64,000 bases of DNA from Nocardioides rubriscoriae (GCF_008087085.1 NZ_VIYJ01000003.1:248001-312000); one strand, 5' to 3'; shown: positions 1 through 8,786, numbered from the stretch's first letter. The notes: generated by a model not told the origin, from the letters alone. Program-made: numbers and translations.

Positions 1-420
1 GTCAACCACCGGTTCGGGCTCACCGACAAGGCAATGGTCAAGGACAACCACGTCATCGCGGCCGGCGGTGTGGTCCCGGCCTTCCGGGCCGTGCGGGCGG
101 CGTACCCCGACCTGCCCGTCGAGGTCGAGGTCACCGACCTCGACCAGCTGCGCGCGCTCCTCGAAGTCGGGTGCACCGAGATCCTGCTCGACAACATGAG
201 CACCGAGATGATGGCCGAGGCCGTGGCGATCACCGCCGCGTCACCGACGCCGGCCTCGCTCGAGGCGTCCGGCGGCCTCACCCTCGACCGGGCCCGCGAG
301 GTGGCCGCGACCGGCGTCGACTTCATCTCCGTCGGGGCGCTGACCCACTCGGTGGTCGTCTTCGACCTGGGTCTCGACCTGCAGGACCACCCGCACGACG
401 ACCTGCAGGGCCAGGACTGA
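1..420 (+). CDS. nadC: Nicotinate-nucleotide (quinolinate) phosphoribosyltransferase, C-terminal part
   Basis: This is the 3' end of nadC, cut by the window edge; the reading frame is open from base 1. The enzyme converts quinolinate and PRPP to nicotinate mononucleotide in de novo NAD synthesis in the cytosol. The visible part shows the family signatures: a KDNH stretch after the start of the fragment, VEVEV, EILLDNM, EASGG, and the terminal G-V-D-F-I-S-V-G-A-L-T-H barrel strand. The next gene (coaX) starts 2 bases after the stop, so the two are probably cotranscribed, a common actinobacterial arrangement. About the last 140 residues of a protein usually near 280 are present. Confidence 0.93.
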   Translation, partial: VNHRFGLTDKAMVKDNHVIAAGGVVPAFRAVRAAYPDLPVEVEVTDLDQLRALLEVGCTEILLDNMSTEMMAEAVAITAASPTPASLEASGGLTLDRAREVAATGVDFISVGALTHSVVVFDLGLDLQDHPHDDLQGQD

Positions 421-422
421 CC

Positions 423-1196
423 GTGCCGCTCCTCGCGGTCGACGTCGGCAACGCCCACACCGTCCTGGGCCTGATCGACGACGGCGAGGTCTCGCACGAC
501 TGGCGCGTGTCGACCGACCTGCACCGCACCGCCGACGAGTGGGCGGTGCTGCTGCGCGGACTCCTGGGGCGTCACCTCGACGATATCGACGGCATCGTCG
601 TGTGCTCGACGGTTCCTGCGGTGACCCAGGCCGGTCGCGACATGCTGGTGCGGCATTTCTCGCAGGTCCCGCACCTGGTCGTCGAACCCGGGGTCCGCAC
701 CGGAATCCCGGTGCTCATGGACAACCCCCGCGAGGTCGGCACCGACCGCATCGTGAATTCCCTCGCGGCCGCGACCGTCTATGGCGGTCCTGCCATCGTG
801 GTCGACTTCGGTGGCACCGCCACGACTTTCGACGTCGTCAATGCCGACGGGCAGTATGTCGGTGGCTCGATCAGTCCCGGTATCGAGATAGCGCTCGAGG
901 CGCTGGGTCAGCGCGGCGCGCAGCTGCGCCAAGTCGAGCTGGTCCGGCCGCGCTCGGTGATCGCCAAGAACACCGTGGAGGCGCTGCAGTCGGGCATGGT
1001 CTTCGGGGTCGCCGCGCAGGTCGAGGGCCTGGTCGAGCGCATGATCGACGAATTGGGAAGTGCGCCCGACGAGGTGTCGGTGATCGCGACCGGATATCTT
1101 GCGCCGCTCGTGATCGACGAGTGCGACTGTTTCACGCACGCCGATCCGTGGTTGACGCTCAAAGGCCTGGAACTGGTGTTCAGACGCAATCGATAG
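423..1196 (+). CDS. coaX: Type III pantothenate kinase
   Basis: Phosphorylates pantothenate, the first step of coenzyme A synthesis. The 257-residue product has the ASKHA-fold phosphate motif VDVGNAHT at residues 6-13, the conserved GTDR segment, and the second nucleotide motif DFGGTATTFD. Length agrees with the family (about 250-270). The start is a GTG two bases downstream of nadC, which puts the phosphate loop at the usual N-terminal position; longer frames only extend into nadC. Cotranscription with nadC is likely. Type III kinases are insensitive to CoA feedback and normally need a monovalent cation (family knowledge). Confidence 0.93.
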   Translation: MPLLAVDVGNAHTVLGLIDDGEVSHDWRVSTDLHRTADEWAVLLRGLLGRHLDDIDGIVVCSTVPAVTQAGRDMLVRHFSQVPHLVVEPGVRTGIPVLMDNPREVGTDRIVNSLAAATVYGGPAIVVDFGGTATTFDVVNADGQYVGGSISPGIEIALEALGQRGAQLRQVELVRPRSVIAKNTVEALQSGMVFGVAAQVEGLVERMIDELGSAPDEVSVIATGYLAPLVIDECDCFTHADPWLTLKGLELVFRRNR

Positions 1197-1205
1197 ATCA
1201 CATTC

Positions 1206-1249
1206 ACCTGTGCCATAGTGGTAATTCTCGATATCCCCCATGCACAGGT
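1206..1249 (+). promoter_or_regulatory. Inverted repeat in the lsr2 upstream region
   Basis: ACCTGTGC (1206-1213) and GCACAGGT (1242-1249) are a perfect 8-bp inverted repeat flanking a relatively AT-rich core in the 68-bp coaX-lsr2 gap. The right arm ends just before the lsr2 ribosome binding site (GAAGGA, about 1251). It could be an operator, possibly autoregulatory, or an RNA hairpin. No function is shown by the sequence alone. Confidence 0.4.
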
Positions 1250-1264
1250 AGAAGGATCAAAGCC

Positions 1265-1609
1265 ATGGCACAGAAGGTCAACATCATTCTCGTCGACGAC
1301 ATCGATGGTTCCGAGGCCAACGAGACCGTCACCTTCGGTCTCGACGGCACGTCGTACGAAATCGATCTCAACACCAAGAACGCCCAGGCGCTGCGCGATT
1401 CCCTGGCCGGATATATCGGTTATGCCCGCAAGGTCCCGGCCTCGGCCCGCCGCTCGGGCGGCACGCGCCGATCCTCGGCGGCCAGCTCCTCCAACGGCGG
1501 CACCAGCGCCGCCGAGATCCGCGAGTGGGCACGCTCCGAGGGTCACGAGGTCCCCGAGCGTGGCCGCATCCCGGCCGAGATCCGCGAGGCCTACGACGCC
1601 GCGCACTGA
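1265..1609 (+). CDS. lsr2: Lsr2 nucleoid-associated xenogeneic silencer
   Basis: The 114-residue product starts MAQKVNIILVDDIDGS, the canonical Lsr2 N-terminal dimerisation domain. It continues through a Ser/Arg-rich linker (about residues 60-80) to a C-terminal DNA-binding domain with the AT-hook-like RGR at residues 99-101 and the following IPAEI helix. Lsr2 bridges AT-rich minor grooves and silences horizontally acquired DNA. The ATG is preceded by GAAGGA at good spacing. In mycobacteria lysS lies between coaX and lsr2 (from memory); here it is absent and lsr2 directly follows coaX. Confidence 0.96.
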   Translation: MAQKVNIILVDDIDGSEANETVTFGLDGTSYEIDLNTKNAQALRDSLAGYIGYARKVPASARRSGGTRRSSAASSSNGGTSAAEIREWARSEGHEVPERGRIPAEIREAYDAAH

Positions 1610-1670
1610 CGCGTCGAGTTCCCTCGCGCGAGGGTGGAGGGGCGCAGTCGCGGTGACTGATGCTGGGCGC

Positions 1671-2921
1671 ATGACCGCTGTGGCCCCGCCCCGCCCCCTC
1701 TTCACCTGGCTGGCCCCGCCGGTGCCGTGGCGCTACCTCGTGTTCTCGGTCGCCGCTTCCGCGCTGCTGCTCGTGATGGGCTTCAACAGCCAGTGGGTGC
1801 CCTGGGACGACGGTCTCACCTCCCTCAGCGGCACGGGCTGGTCCGACCTCGCCGCGTCGGTGTCGATGTACCTCTGGGCAGTCGCGCCGGCGCTCGCGCT
1901 CTGGCGTCCTGCGGTCGGGGGCACGGTCGCGGCCATGCCGTTCCTCATCACGCTCGGTGACAGCGCCAAGACCTGGCCGCTCGTGCTGTTCGTGTCGCTG
2001 CTGGCCTGCGCGGTGACCGCTACCTGGCGCAGCCGACGCGCCGCCGTCGTACTGGCAGGCGCGGCCATGGTGCCGGTGGCCACCTACGCGGCCGGGCGGA
2101 CCACGATCGTGACCGGCTACGGCTTCGAGGTCGAGCGGGGAGCAGCGAGCCTGCCCAACCTGGCCTTCCAGCTGCTGCTCTACGCCCTCGTCGCAGCGGC
2201 AGCCGTGGGCCTCGGCGCGTGGATGCGGGCGTCCTACCTCGCCTCACAGTCGGCGTCCGCCCTCGCCGGGCGCGCCGAGGCCGTCGAGCGCGAGTCCGCG
2301 GTCGTCGGCGAACGGGCGCGGCTGGCCCGCGACCTGCACGACGTCGTGGCCCACCACGTCTCGCTCATCGCGGTGCGCGCCGAGACCGCGCCCTACACCG
2401 TGACGGACCTGTCGCCCGGCGCGGCCGCGCTGCTGTCCGAGATCGCCGACGACTCCCGGCGTGCCCTCGACGAGCTGCGGGGGGTCCTCGGCATCCTGGG
2501 CCGCTCGACCGTCGGCGCGGAGCTGGCGCCGCAACCGGGGGCCACCGACATCGCGGCCCTGGTCGAGGCGGCGCGGCGCGGCGGCGACGACGTCGTGTGT
2601 GTCCCGACCGACCTGAGCGGTGTCGCTGCCGCCCCCGGGTACGTCGCTTACCGCGTTGTGCAGGAGGCCCTGACGAACGCCCGGCGGCATGCCCCTGGAG
2701 CCACGATCCGGCTCGACGTGACAGCCGTCGGCGGTGGTGTGCTGGTCCGCGTCGACAACGAGCTGGTGGACGACGCCCTGGCCGCCGACGGGCTCGTCGT
2801 CGACGGCAACGGACTGGCCGGCATGCGGGAGCGGGTCGAGGCCCTCGGCGGCACGCTCTCGGTCTCGTCGGGCGAGGGCCGGCTGAGGGTCGAGGCCTCG
2901 ATCCCCGCCGAGGCGCCATGA
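1671..2921 (+). CDS. NarL-type two-component sensor histidine kinase
   Basis: A 416-residue membrane histidine kinase. About six hydrophobic segments fill residues 15-185. A short coiled linker leads to a HisKA_3 dimerisation helix RDLHDVVAHH with phospho-acceptor His223. The HATPase domain has QEALTNARRHAP (N box) and GNGLAGMRERV (G box). There is no extracytoplasmic sensor domain, so the membrane segments probably sense membrane or lipid-linked stimuli. The stop overlaps the response regulator start (ATGA), so the pair is translationally coupled. The start ATG was chosen because it precedes the first membrane segment; the upstream extension in frame is an lsr2 shadow. Confidence 0.88.
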   Translation: MTAVAPPRPLFTWLAPPVPWRYLVFSVAASALLLVMGFNSQWVPWDDGLTSLSGTGWSDLAASVSMYLWAVAPALALWRPAVGGTVAAMPFLITLGDSAKTWPLVLFVSLLACAVTATWRSRRAAVVLAGAAMVPVATYAAGRTTIVTGYGFEVERGAASLPNLAFQLLLYALVAAAAVGLGAWMRASYLASQSASALAGRAEAVERESAVVGERARLARDLHDVVAHHVSLIAVRAETAPYTVTDLSPGAAALLSEIADDSRRALDELRGVLGILGRSTVGAELAPQPGATDIAALVEAARRGGDDVVCVPTDLSGVAAAPGYVAYRVVQEALTNARRHAPGATIRLDVTAVGGGVLVRVDNELVDDALAADGLVVDGNGLAGMRERVEALGGTLSVSSGEGRLRVEASIPAEAP

Positions 2922-3568
2922 CGTCGCTGCGGGTCGTCGTGGCCGACGACCAGGAGGTGATCCGCGACGGGTTCGCGGCCCTCCTAGACGCCCAGGACGA
3001 CCTCGACGTCGTCGGCACCGCGGCCGACGGTGCCGCCCTGGTGGCCCTCGTGGAGCGTGAGCGTCCCGACGTCGCCCTCGTCGACGTCCGGATGCCCGGC
3101 ACCGACGGCATCGAGGCGACCCGGCAGGTCGTCGCCGCGCACTCGACTCGGGTGCTCATCCTGACCACCTTCGACCTCGACGCCTACGTCTTCGACGCCG
3201 TGCGGGCCGGGGCCAGCGGCTTCCTGCTCAAGGACGTCACCGCGGCGCGGCTGGTCGAGGCGGTCCGCCTGGTGGCGGAGGGTGCGATGCTCCTGGGCCC
3301 CAACGTCACCCGGCGGCTCGTCGAGGACTTCGCGCGAGTGCCCACCCCGGCCTCGCGGACCGACCTGGCGGCGTACGGGTTGACGGCGCGCGAGACCGAG
3401 GTGCTGCTGCACCTGGGGCGGGGCCGCTCCAACGCCGAGATCGCGGGCGACCTGGTCGTCTCGGTCGAGACGGTCAAGAGTCACGTCGCGGAGGTGCTGC
3501 GCAAGCTCGCCCTGCGTGATCGGGTCCAGGTGGTGGTCTTCGCCCACGAGCGCGGGCTGATGTGCTGA
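2918..3568 (+). CDS. NarL/LuxR-family response regulator
   Basis: A 216-residue regulator with an N-terminal receiver domain (acidic pair at residues 10-11, phospho-acceptor Asp56 in LVDVRMPG, Lys in FLLKD) and a C-terminal LuxR-type helix-turn-helix (LTARETEVLLHLGRG to VKSHVAEVLRKL). It is the partner of the kinase with which it overlaps by 4 bases. The cognate promoter cannot be deduced. Such small NarL pairs in actinobacteria often control neighbouring transporters or envelope genes, but no obvious target lies next to it here. Confidence 0.9.
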   Translation: MTSLRVVVADDQEVIRDGFAALLDAQDDLDVVGTAADGAALVALVERERPDVALVDVRMPGTDGIEATRQVVAAHSTRVLILTTFDLDAYVFDAVRAGASGFLLKDVTAARLVEAVRLVAEGAMLLGPNVTRRLVEDFARVPTPASRTDLAAYGLTARETEVLLHLGRGRSNAEIAGDLVVSVETVKSHVAEVLRKLALRDRVQVVVFAHERGLMC

Positions 3569-3615
3569 TCCCTGCGCCGGCAGGTACCTCAAATCGTCGG
3601 GTACACCACTGCTAC

Positions 3616-3637
3616 ACATGCTACTGTATGAGCATGT
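3616..3637 (+). promoter_or_regulatory. Putative antitoxin operator over the vapB start
   Basis: ACATGCT (3616-3622) and AGCATGT (3631-3637) form a perfect 7-bp inverted repeat centred on the antitoxin start codon at 3628. A directly repeated TGCTAC lies just upstream. Ribbon-helix-helix antitoxins normally autorepress through such short palindromes, so this is a candidate operator. The position over the initiation codon would also block translation if it formed in RNA. Confidence 0.5.
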
Positions 3638-3912
3638 CCACGATGGAGCGGCGCCTGCAGCTGCTTCTCGACCAGGAGCGCTATGACCGGGTTGCCGCCG
3701 AGGCGACGCGGTCGGGCCGCAGCGTCGCTGCCGTCATTCGTGAGGCGATCGACCTGCGCTTCGACGATTGCGTGCAGCTGCGACGCGGTGCGGTCGAGGA
3801 CCTGCTCGCACTCGCCGACGGCGACGACGCGGCACCGGGCGAGGGCCCGCTCGACTACAAGCAGAGGTGGGACGACGACCTCGCAGCCCACCAGGATCGC
3901 CTCCTGCGGTGA
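3628..3912 (+). CDS. Ribbon-helix-helix (VapB/CopG-like) antitoxin
   Basis: A 94-residue protein with an N-terminal ribbon-helix-helix: a strand RRLQLLL, then QERYDRVAAEATRSGRSVAA and a VIREAIDLRF helix. The acidic C-terminal tail would wrap the toxin. It is followed at a GTGA overlap by a PIN-domain gene, the standard antitoxin-toxin order. ATG 3628 is preferred, although ATG 3634 is equally possible. The protein should bind its own promoter at the palindrome overlapping the start. The pair is inserted between lsr2/two-component genes and clpC, a typical place for a mobile module. Confidence 0.82.
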   Translation: MSMSTMERRLQLLLDQERYDRVAAEATRSGRSVAAVIREAIDLRFDDCVQLRRGAVEDLLALADGDDAAPGEGPLDYKQRWDDDLAAHQDRLLR

Positions 3913-4328
3913 CGGCGCTGTTCCTCGACGCCAGCGTCGTCCTTCTCGCACTCGGGGGGCCGCACCCGGCCAAGCCGGCGTGCCAGTCACTGCTGCGGGC
4001 CTCGGGGGAGGGACGCTGCACGCTGCACCTGAGTGTCGAGGCGGTCCAGGAGGTCGTCTTCCACCGGATGCGCGTCGGCACCCGTGCCGCGGCCTTGGCC
4101 AGCGGCCGGGCGCTGAGCGCCACAGCGGTCCTGCACGGCTTCGACGTCGACGTCCTCCACCGATCGATGCTGCTGGTCGACACGTGCCAGATCCGCGGTC
4201 GTGACGCCGTGCACGCAGCCACCGCCCTGGCCCATGGGTTCACCGAGATCGTGACGACCGATCTCGACTTCGAGGCCGTGCCGGGTCTCGTGGTGGTGGA
4301 CCCGGCGACGGCCGTGGCGCGCCTGTGA
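3909..4328 (+). CDS. PIN-domain ribonuclease toxin (VapC-like)
   Basis: A 139-residue PIN domain with the expected acidic residues: Asp7 in LFLDASV, Glu in SVEAVQEVVFHR, Asp in GRDAVHAATAL, and Asp in TTDLDFEAV. This is the Mg-binding quartet of VapC site-specific RNases that cut tRNA or rRNA. It starts with GTG overlapping the antitoxin stop by four bases, so toxin translation depends on antitoxin translation. Length is typical (130-140). No truncation or loss of catalytic residues is seen, so the toxin is probably functional. Confidence 0.85.
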   Translation: MTALFLDASVVLLALGGPHPAKPACQSLLRASGEGRCTLHLSVEAVQEVVFHRMRVGTRAAALASGRALSATAVLHGFDVDVLHRSMLLVDTCQIRGRDAVHAATALAHGFTEIVTTDLDFEAVPGLVVVDPATAVARL

Positions 4329-4362
4329 CGTCCCCGGCCGTCGAGCGTGGGCCGACCCGCGT

Positions 4363-4379
4363 GTTCGCTCATAGCGGAC
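4363..4379 (+). promoter_or_regulatory. Candidate ClgR-binding site upstream of clpC
   Basis: GTTCGC-TCATA-GCGGAC fits the GTTCGC-N5-GCG motif described for the actinobacterial protease regulator ClgR (recalled consensus). It lies 114 bp upstream of the clpC start and 19 bp upstream of a sigma-R-like -35 element, the right place for an activator. Confidence 0.6.
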
Positions 4380-4397
4380 GCCGTTGGGGTGATACGC

Positions 4398-4424
4398 GGA
4401 ACGCGTAGGCTGATGCTGGGGTTG
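4398..4424 (+). promoter_or_regulatory. Candidate sigma-R/sigma-H type promoter of clpC
   Basis: GGAAC (4398-4402) and GTTG (4421-4424) are separated by 18 bases, matching the GGAAT-N18/19-GTT consensus of thiol-oxidative-stress sigma factors. clpC is a known member of such regulons in Streptomyces and Corynebacterium (established knowledge). The promoter would give a leader of about 60 bases. Confidence 0.5.
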
Positions 4425-4493
4425 GACATCCCGTACCCCTCTCTCCACCCAGGAGCGGACGGGGACCCCACCGGGACTTATGAGGAGTTGCGC

Positions 4494-7097
4494 ATGTTCG
4501 AGCGGTTCACTGACCGAGCTCGCCGGGTGGTCGTGCTGGCCCAGGAAGAGGCCCGCATGCTCTCCCACAACTACATCGGCACCGAGCACATCCTGCTCGG
4601 GCTGATCCACGAGGGGGAGGGCGTCGCCGCCAAGGCGCTCGAGAGCCTCGACATCTCGCTCGAGGCGGTGCGCGCCCAGGTCGAGGAGATCATCGGCCAG
4701 GGCCAGCAGGCGCCGTCGGGCCACATCCCCTTCACCCCGCGCGCCAAGAAGGTGCTCGAGCTCTCCCTGCGCGAGGCGCTGCAGCTCGGCCACTCCTACA
4801 TCGGCACCGAGCACATCCTGCTCGGCCTGATCCGCGAGGGCGAGGGCGTCGCGGCCCAGGTGCTGCAGAAGCTCGGCGCCGACCTCAACCGGGTCCGCCA
4901 GCAGGTCATCCAGCTGCTCTCGGGCTTCCAGGGCAAGGAGTCGACCGCCCAGGCCGCCGCCCAGTCGGGCAGCGGCGACGCGCCGTCGTCCTCGCTGGTG
5001 CTCGACCAGTTCGGCCGCAACCTGACCCAGGACGCCCGCGAGGGCAAGCTCGACCCCGTGATCGGTCGCGAGACCGAGATCGAGCGGGTCATGCAGATCC
5101 TGTCGCGCCGTACGAAGAACAACCCCGTCCTCATCGGCGAGCCCGGCGTCGGCAAGACCACGATCGTCGAGGGCCTGGCCCAGGACATCGTCAAGGGCAA
5201 CGTGCCCGAGACGCTCAAGGACAAGCAGATCTACACCCTCGACCTCGGCGCGCTCGTGGCCGGCAGCCGCTACCGCGGTGACTTCGAGGAGCGCCTGAAG
5301 AAGGTGCTCAAGGAGATCCGCACCCGCGGCGACATCGTGCTGTTCATCGACGAGATCCACACCCTCGTCGGTGCCGGTGCGGCCGAGGGCGCGATCGACG
5401 CGGCCTCGATCCTCAAGCCGATGCTGGCGCGTGGTGAGCTGCAGACGATCGGTGCGACGACCCTCGACGAGTACCGCAAGTACCTCGAGAAGGACGCCGC
5501 GCTCGAGCGCCGCTTCCAGCCGATCCAGGTCGCCGAGCCGTCGATCGCCCACACGATCGAGATGCTCAAGGGCCTGCGCGACCGCTACGAGGCGCACCAC
5601 CGCGTCACGATCACCGACGAGGCGCTGGTCAGCGCCGCGACGCTGGCCGACCGCTACATCTCCGACCGGTTCCTGCCCGACAAGGCCATCGACCTCATCG
5701 ACGAGGCCGGCTCGCGGCTGCGCATCCGCCGGATGACGGCACCCGCCGACCTGCGCGAGTACGACGACAAGATCGCCGAGGTGCGCTCCCGCAAGGAGGG
5801 CGCCATCGACGGCCAGGACTTCGAGGCCGCCGCGCGTCTGCGTGACGAGGAGAAGCAGCTCATGCTGCGCAAGTCCGAGCGCGAGAAGCAGTGGCGCGCC
5901 GGTGACATGGACGAGGTCGCCGAGGTCGACGAGGAGCTCATCGCCGAGGTCCTCGCCGTCGCCACCGGCATCCCGATCGTCAAGCTCTCCGAGGAGGAGT
6001 CGACCCGGCTGCTCAACATGGAGGAGGAGCTGCACAAGCGCGTCATCGGCCAGGACGAGGCCGTCAAGGCCATCTCCCGCGCCATCCGGCGCACGCGTGC
6101 GGGCCTCAAGGACCCCAAGCGCCCTGGCGGGTCGTTCATCTTCGCCGGGCCCTCGGGCGTCGGCAAGACGTGGCTGTCCAAGACGCTGGCGGACTTCCTG
6201 TTCGGCGACGAGGACTCCCTCATCCAGCTCGACATGTCGGAGTTCAGCGAGAAGCACACCGTCTCGCGGCTCTTCGGCTCGCCTCCCGGCTACGTCGGCT
6301 ACGAGGAGGGCGGCCAGCTCACCGAGAAGGTGCGCCGCAAGCCGTTCTCGGTGGTGCTCTTCGACGAGGTCGAGAAGGCCCACCCCGACATCTTCAACTC
6401 GCTGCTGCAGATCCTCGAGGAAGGTCGCCTGACCGACTCGCAGGGCCGGGTCGTCGACTTCAAGAACACCGTCATCATCATGACGACCAACCTGGGCACC
6501 CGCGACATCAACAAGTCGATCCACCTGGGCTTCAACCAGAGCGGTGACGCGGCGGGCTCCTACGAGCGGATGAAGGGCAAGGTCCAAGACGAGCTCAAGC
6601 AGCACTTCCGGCCCGAGTTCCTCAACCGGGTCGACGAGATCGTCGTCTTCCCGCCGTTGACCAAGGAGCAGATCGTCCACATGGTCGACAACATGATCGC
6701 CTCGGTCGAGCTGCGCATGCGCGACCGCGACATGCGCATCGAGCTGACCCAGGCGGCCAAGGACCTGCTGGCCGAGCGGGGCTTCGACCCCGTCCTCGGT
6801 GCGCGTCCGCTGCGCCGCACGGTCCAGCGCGAGATCGAGGACTCGATGGCCGAGAAGATGCTCTTCGGCGAGGTCGGCCCCGGTCAGATCGTGCTGGTCG
6901 ACGTCGACGGCGAGGGTCCGGCCGCGACCTTCACCTTCAAGGGCCAGAAGATGGGCGAGCTGCCCGACCTGCCTCCGTTCGAGACCGCCGACGTCGGCGG
7001 TGTCGACCTCGGCAAGCCTGCCGAGGACGGCCCGGTCGACATCAAGAAGGCCCCGCCCGGCGAGGTCGAGGGTGGCGCTGCCGGCGGCGCCCTCTGA
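4494..7097 (+). CDS. clpC: ATP-dependent Clp protease ATP-binding subunit ClpC
   Basis: An 867-residue AAA+ unfoldase that feeds substrates to ClpP. It has two N-terminal Clp repeats (each with [12 protein letters not shown] or [12 protein letters not shown]), AAA-1 with Walker [10 protein letters not shown] and Walker [10 protein letters not shown], a UVR-containing middle domain ([15 protein letters not shown]), and AAA-2 with GPSGVGKT and [10 protein letters not shown]. The start [11 protein letters not shown] is canonical and is preceded by GAGGAG at 4482-4487; an upstream in-frame ATG at 4347 lies before the predicted promoter and is rejected. Regulation by ClgR and a stress sigma factor is suggested by the upstream sites. 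A strong hairpin follows the stop. Confidence 0.97.
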   Translation: MFERFTDRARRVVVLAQEEARMLSHNYIGTEHILLGLIHEGEGVAAKALESLDISLEAVRAQVEEIIGQGQQAPSGHIPFTPRAKKVLELSLREALQLGHSYIGTEHILLGLIREGEGVAAQVLQKLGADLNRVRQQVIQLLSGFQGKESTAQAAAQSGSGDAPSSSLVLDQFGRNLTQDAREGKLDPVIGRETEIERVMQILSRRTKNNPVLIGEPGVGKTTIVEGLAQDIVKGNVPETLKDKQIYTLDLGALVAGSRYRGDFEERLKKVLKEIRTRGDIVLFIDEIHTLVGAGAAEGAIDAASILKPMLARGELQTIGATTLDEYRKYLEKDAALERRFQPIQVAEPSIAHTIEMLKGLRDRYEAHHRVTITDEALVSAATLADRYISDRFLPDKAIDLIDEAGSRLRIRRMTAPADLREYDDKIAEVRSRKEGAIDGQDFEAAARLRDEEKQLMLRKSEREKQWRAGDMDEVAEVDEELIAEVLAVATGIPIVKLSEEESTRLLNMEEELHKRVIGQDEAVKAISRAIRRTRAGLKDPKRPGGSFIFAGPSGVGKTWLSKTLADFLFGDEDSLIQLDMSEFSEKHTVSRLFGSPPGYVGYEEGGQLTEKVRRKPFSVVLFDEVEKAHPDIFNSLLQILEEGRLTDSQGRVVDFKNTVIIMTTNLGTRDINKSIHLGFNQSGDAAGSYERMKGKVQDELKQHFRPEFLNRVDEIVVFPPLTKEQIVHMVDNMIASVELRMRDRDMRIELTQAAKDLLAERGFDPVLGARPLRRTVQREIEDSMAEKMLFGEVGPGQIVLVDVDGEGPAATFTFKGQKMGELPDLPPFETADVGGVDLGKPAEDGPVDIKKAPPGEVEGGAAGGAL

Positions 7098-7113
7098 CCA
7101 CCTGAGGTCCTCG

Positions 7114-7147
7114 CGCTGACCCGCCTCCTCCGGGAGGCGGGTCAGCG
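7114..7147. terminator. Bidirectional terminator between clpC and the ECF42 gene
   Basis: A perfect 15-bp stem (CGCTGACCCGCCTCC, 7114-7128, pairing with 7133-7147) with a 4-base loop lies between the convergent clpC and ECF sigma genes. It overlaps the last codons of the minus-strand gene. There is no U-run, as is usual for actinobacteria. Confidence 0.75.
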
Positions 7148-8302
7148 TGCTTCTCGGGCGGTGTTGAGGCGGGCGGCCTGGCGGGTCAGGTGGTCGCGCT
7201 CGGCCAGGTGCGGCGCGCGAGTCGCCGCTTCGGCGTACAGGCGGGCGGCGGTGGCGAGGTCGCCGTCGCGCTCGTGGAGGTACGCCGCCACCGCGGCGTG
7301 GCGGGGGAGCGCGGGGTCCAGCGCGGCGAGGGCCGCCAGGCCGGCACGCGGGCCGTCGGCCTCGCCGACCGCGACGGCCCGGTTGAGCCGGACGACCGGG
7401 CTGTCGGTGAGCCGCACCAGCTCGTCGTACCACTCGACGACCTGGACCCAGTCGGTCGCGGCGGTGCTCGGGGCGTCGGCGTGGAGCGCGGCGATCGCGG
7501 CCTGCGCCTGGTACTCACCGAGCCGGTCGCGTGCCAGCGCCGCCTGCAGGACGGCGACCCCCTCGGTGATCGCGGTGGTGTCCCAGCGGCTGCGGTCCTG
7601 CTCGGCCAGCGGCACCAGCGCACCGTCGGGCGTGGTCCGCGCGGCGCGCCGGGCGTGGTGGAGCAGCATCAGGGCCAGCAGGCCGGCGACCTCCGGGTGG
7701 TCGACGACCGCCGCGAGCTGGCGGGTCAGCCGGATCGCCTCCGCGGCCAGGTCGACGTCGCCGGAGTAGCCCTCGTTGAAGACCAGGTAGAGCACCCGCA
7801 GGACCGTCGCGACGTCGCACGGCTGGTCGAGCGGCACGGCCGAGACGGTGCGCTTGGCCCGGCTGATGCGCTGCGCCATCGTCGCCTCGGGCACCAGGTA
7901 GGCGGCCGCGACCTGACGCGTCGTCAGTCCGCCGACGGCGCGCAGGGTCAGCGCCACCGCCGACGACGGTGTCAGCGACGGGTGGGCGCAGCGGAAGTAG
8001 AGCTGGAGGGTGTCGTCGGTCCCCGGCACGGGTCCGGGGGCCGGCTCGTCCTTGACGCGCTCCTCGCGACGGCGCCGCGCGGCCTCGGACCGGGTCGCGT
8101 CGACGAACCGGCGCCAGGCGACGGTGACCAGCCACGCCTGGGGGTCGCGGGGTGGCTCGGTCGGCCAGGTCCGCAGCGCCTCGACCAGGGCGTCCTGGAC
8201 GGCGTCCTCGGCGGCTGCGAACTCCGCTCCGCGGCGGACGAGGACACCGAGCACCCGGGGGGTCAGGGTGCGCAGCAGGGCCTCGTCCACCGGTGAGCTC
8301 AC
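7142..8302 (-). CDS. ECF42-type RNA polymerase sigma factor
   Basis: A 386-residue ECF sigma factor. Sigma2 (about residues 10-85, FAAAEDAVQDALVEALRTWP) and sigma4 (about 115-180, GGLTTRQVAAAYLVPEATMAQRISRAKR) are followed by a long C-terminal TPR-like/DUF6596 domain (VFNEGYSGDVDLAAEAIRL). That architecture defines group ECF42, which lacks an anti-sigma factor and is thought to be controlled by its own C-terminal domain. The gene immediately upstream encodes a YCII/DGPF protein, the hallmark partner of this group. The promoter of the pair carries the group's motif, implying autoregulation. Confidence 0.9.
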   Translation of the reverse strand: MSSPVDEALLRTLTPRVLGVLVRRGAEFAAAEDAVQDALVEALRTWPTEPPRDPQAWLVTVAWRRFVDATRSEAARRRREERVKDEPAPGPVPGTDDTLQLYFRCAHPSLTPSSAVALTLRAVGGLTTRQVAAAYLVPEATMAQRISRAKRTVSAVPLDQPCDVATVLRVLYLVFNEGYSGDVDLAAEAIRLTRQLAAVVDHPEVAGLLALMLLHHARRAARTTPDGALVPLAEQDRSRWDTTAITEGVAVLQAALARDRLGEYQAQAAIAALHADAPSTAATDWVQVVEWYDELVRLTDSPVVRLNRAVAVGEADGPRAGLAALAALDPALPRHAAVAAYLHERDGDLATAARLYAEAATRAPHLAERDHLTRQAARLNTAREAR

Positions 8303-8326
8303 CGACCGGTCCTCACTGGCTGGTCC

Positions 8327-8734
8327 TCACTCCTCGATGGTCGGCGGCTCGGACATGAACGGCCGCACCTCGAGCCACTCGTGGATCGGCTCGCCCCTCG
8401 CGCCCGGGGCGGCCGAGAGCTCGGCGGCCAGCGCGTAGGCCCGCTCGGGGGTGTCGACGTCGATCGCCATCCAGCCCGCGATGAGGTCCTTGGTCTCGGC
8501 GAACGGGCCGTCGGTGACCGGCGGCCTGCCCTGCCCGCCGTACTGCACCCAGAGCCCCTCGGGCGCCAGCGCCTGGGCATCCACGAACTCACCGGTCTCC
8601 ACGAGCCGGTCGGCGAACTCCTGCATGTACCTCATGTGGTCGGACACCTCCTGGGGCGTCCACCGGTCCATCGGGACGTCGTTGCGGCCCGCGGGTGCGC
8701 CGCGGTAGTGCTTGAGCAGCAGGTACTTGGCCAT
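8327..8734 (-). CDS. YCII-domain (DGPF) protein, ECF42 partner
   Basis: A 135-residue ferredoxin-like YCII protein with the DGPF signature (VTDGPFAETKDLIAGWMAIDVDTPE). Its function is not established; the fold is related to small dehalogenase/lactone-processing enzymes, and such proteins are the main conserved neighbours and targets of ECF42 sigma factors. It lies 24 bases upstream of the sigma gene in the same direction. A strong GAGGAGGAG ribosome binding site and an ECF42-like promoter precede it. Confidence 0.88.
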   Translation of the reverse strand: MAKYLLLKHYRGAPAGRNDVPMDRWTPQEVSDHMRYMQEFADRLVETGEFVDAQALAPEGLWVQYGGQGRPPVTDGPFAETKDLIAGWMAIDVDTPERAYALAAELSAAPGARGEPIHEWLEVRPFMSEPPTIEE

Positions 8735-8786
8735 GGTCGATCTCCTCCTCGTCAGGTGCGGCCCATCCTGGCCGCCTCATCCCTGG

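Noticed and set aside
3987..7433. A 1148-codon open frame on the minus strand opposite vapC and clpC
   Set aside because: It mirrors the codon structure of clpC; the translation is rich in Arg, Asp, Leu and Gly with no domain. Long antisense frames are expected at this GC content.
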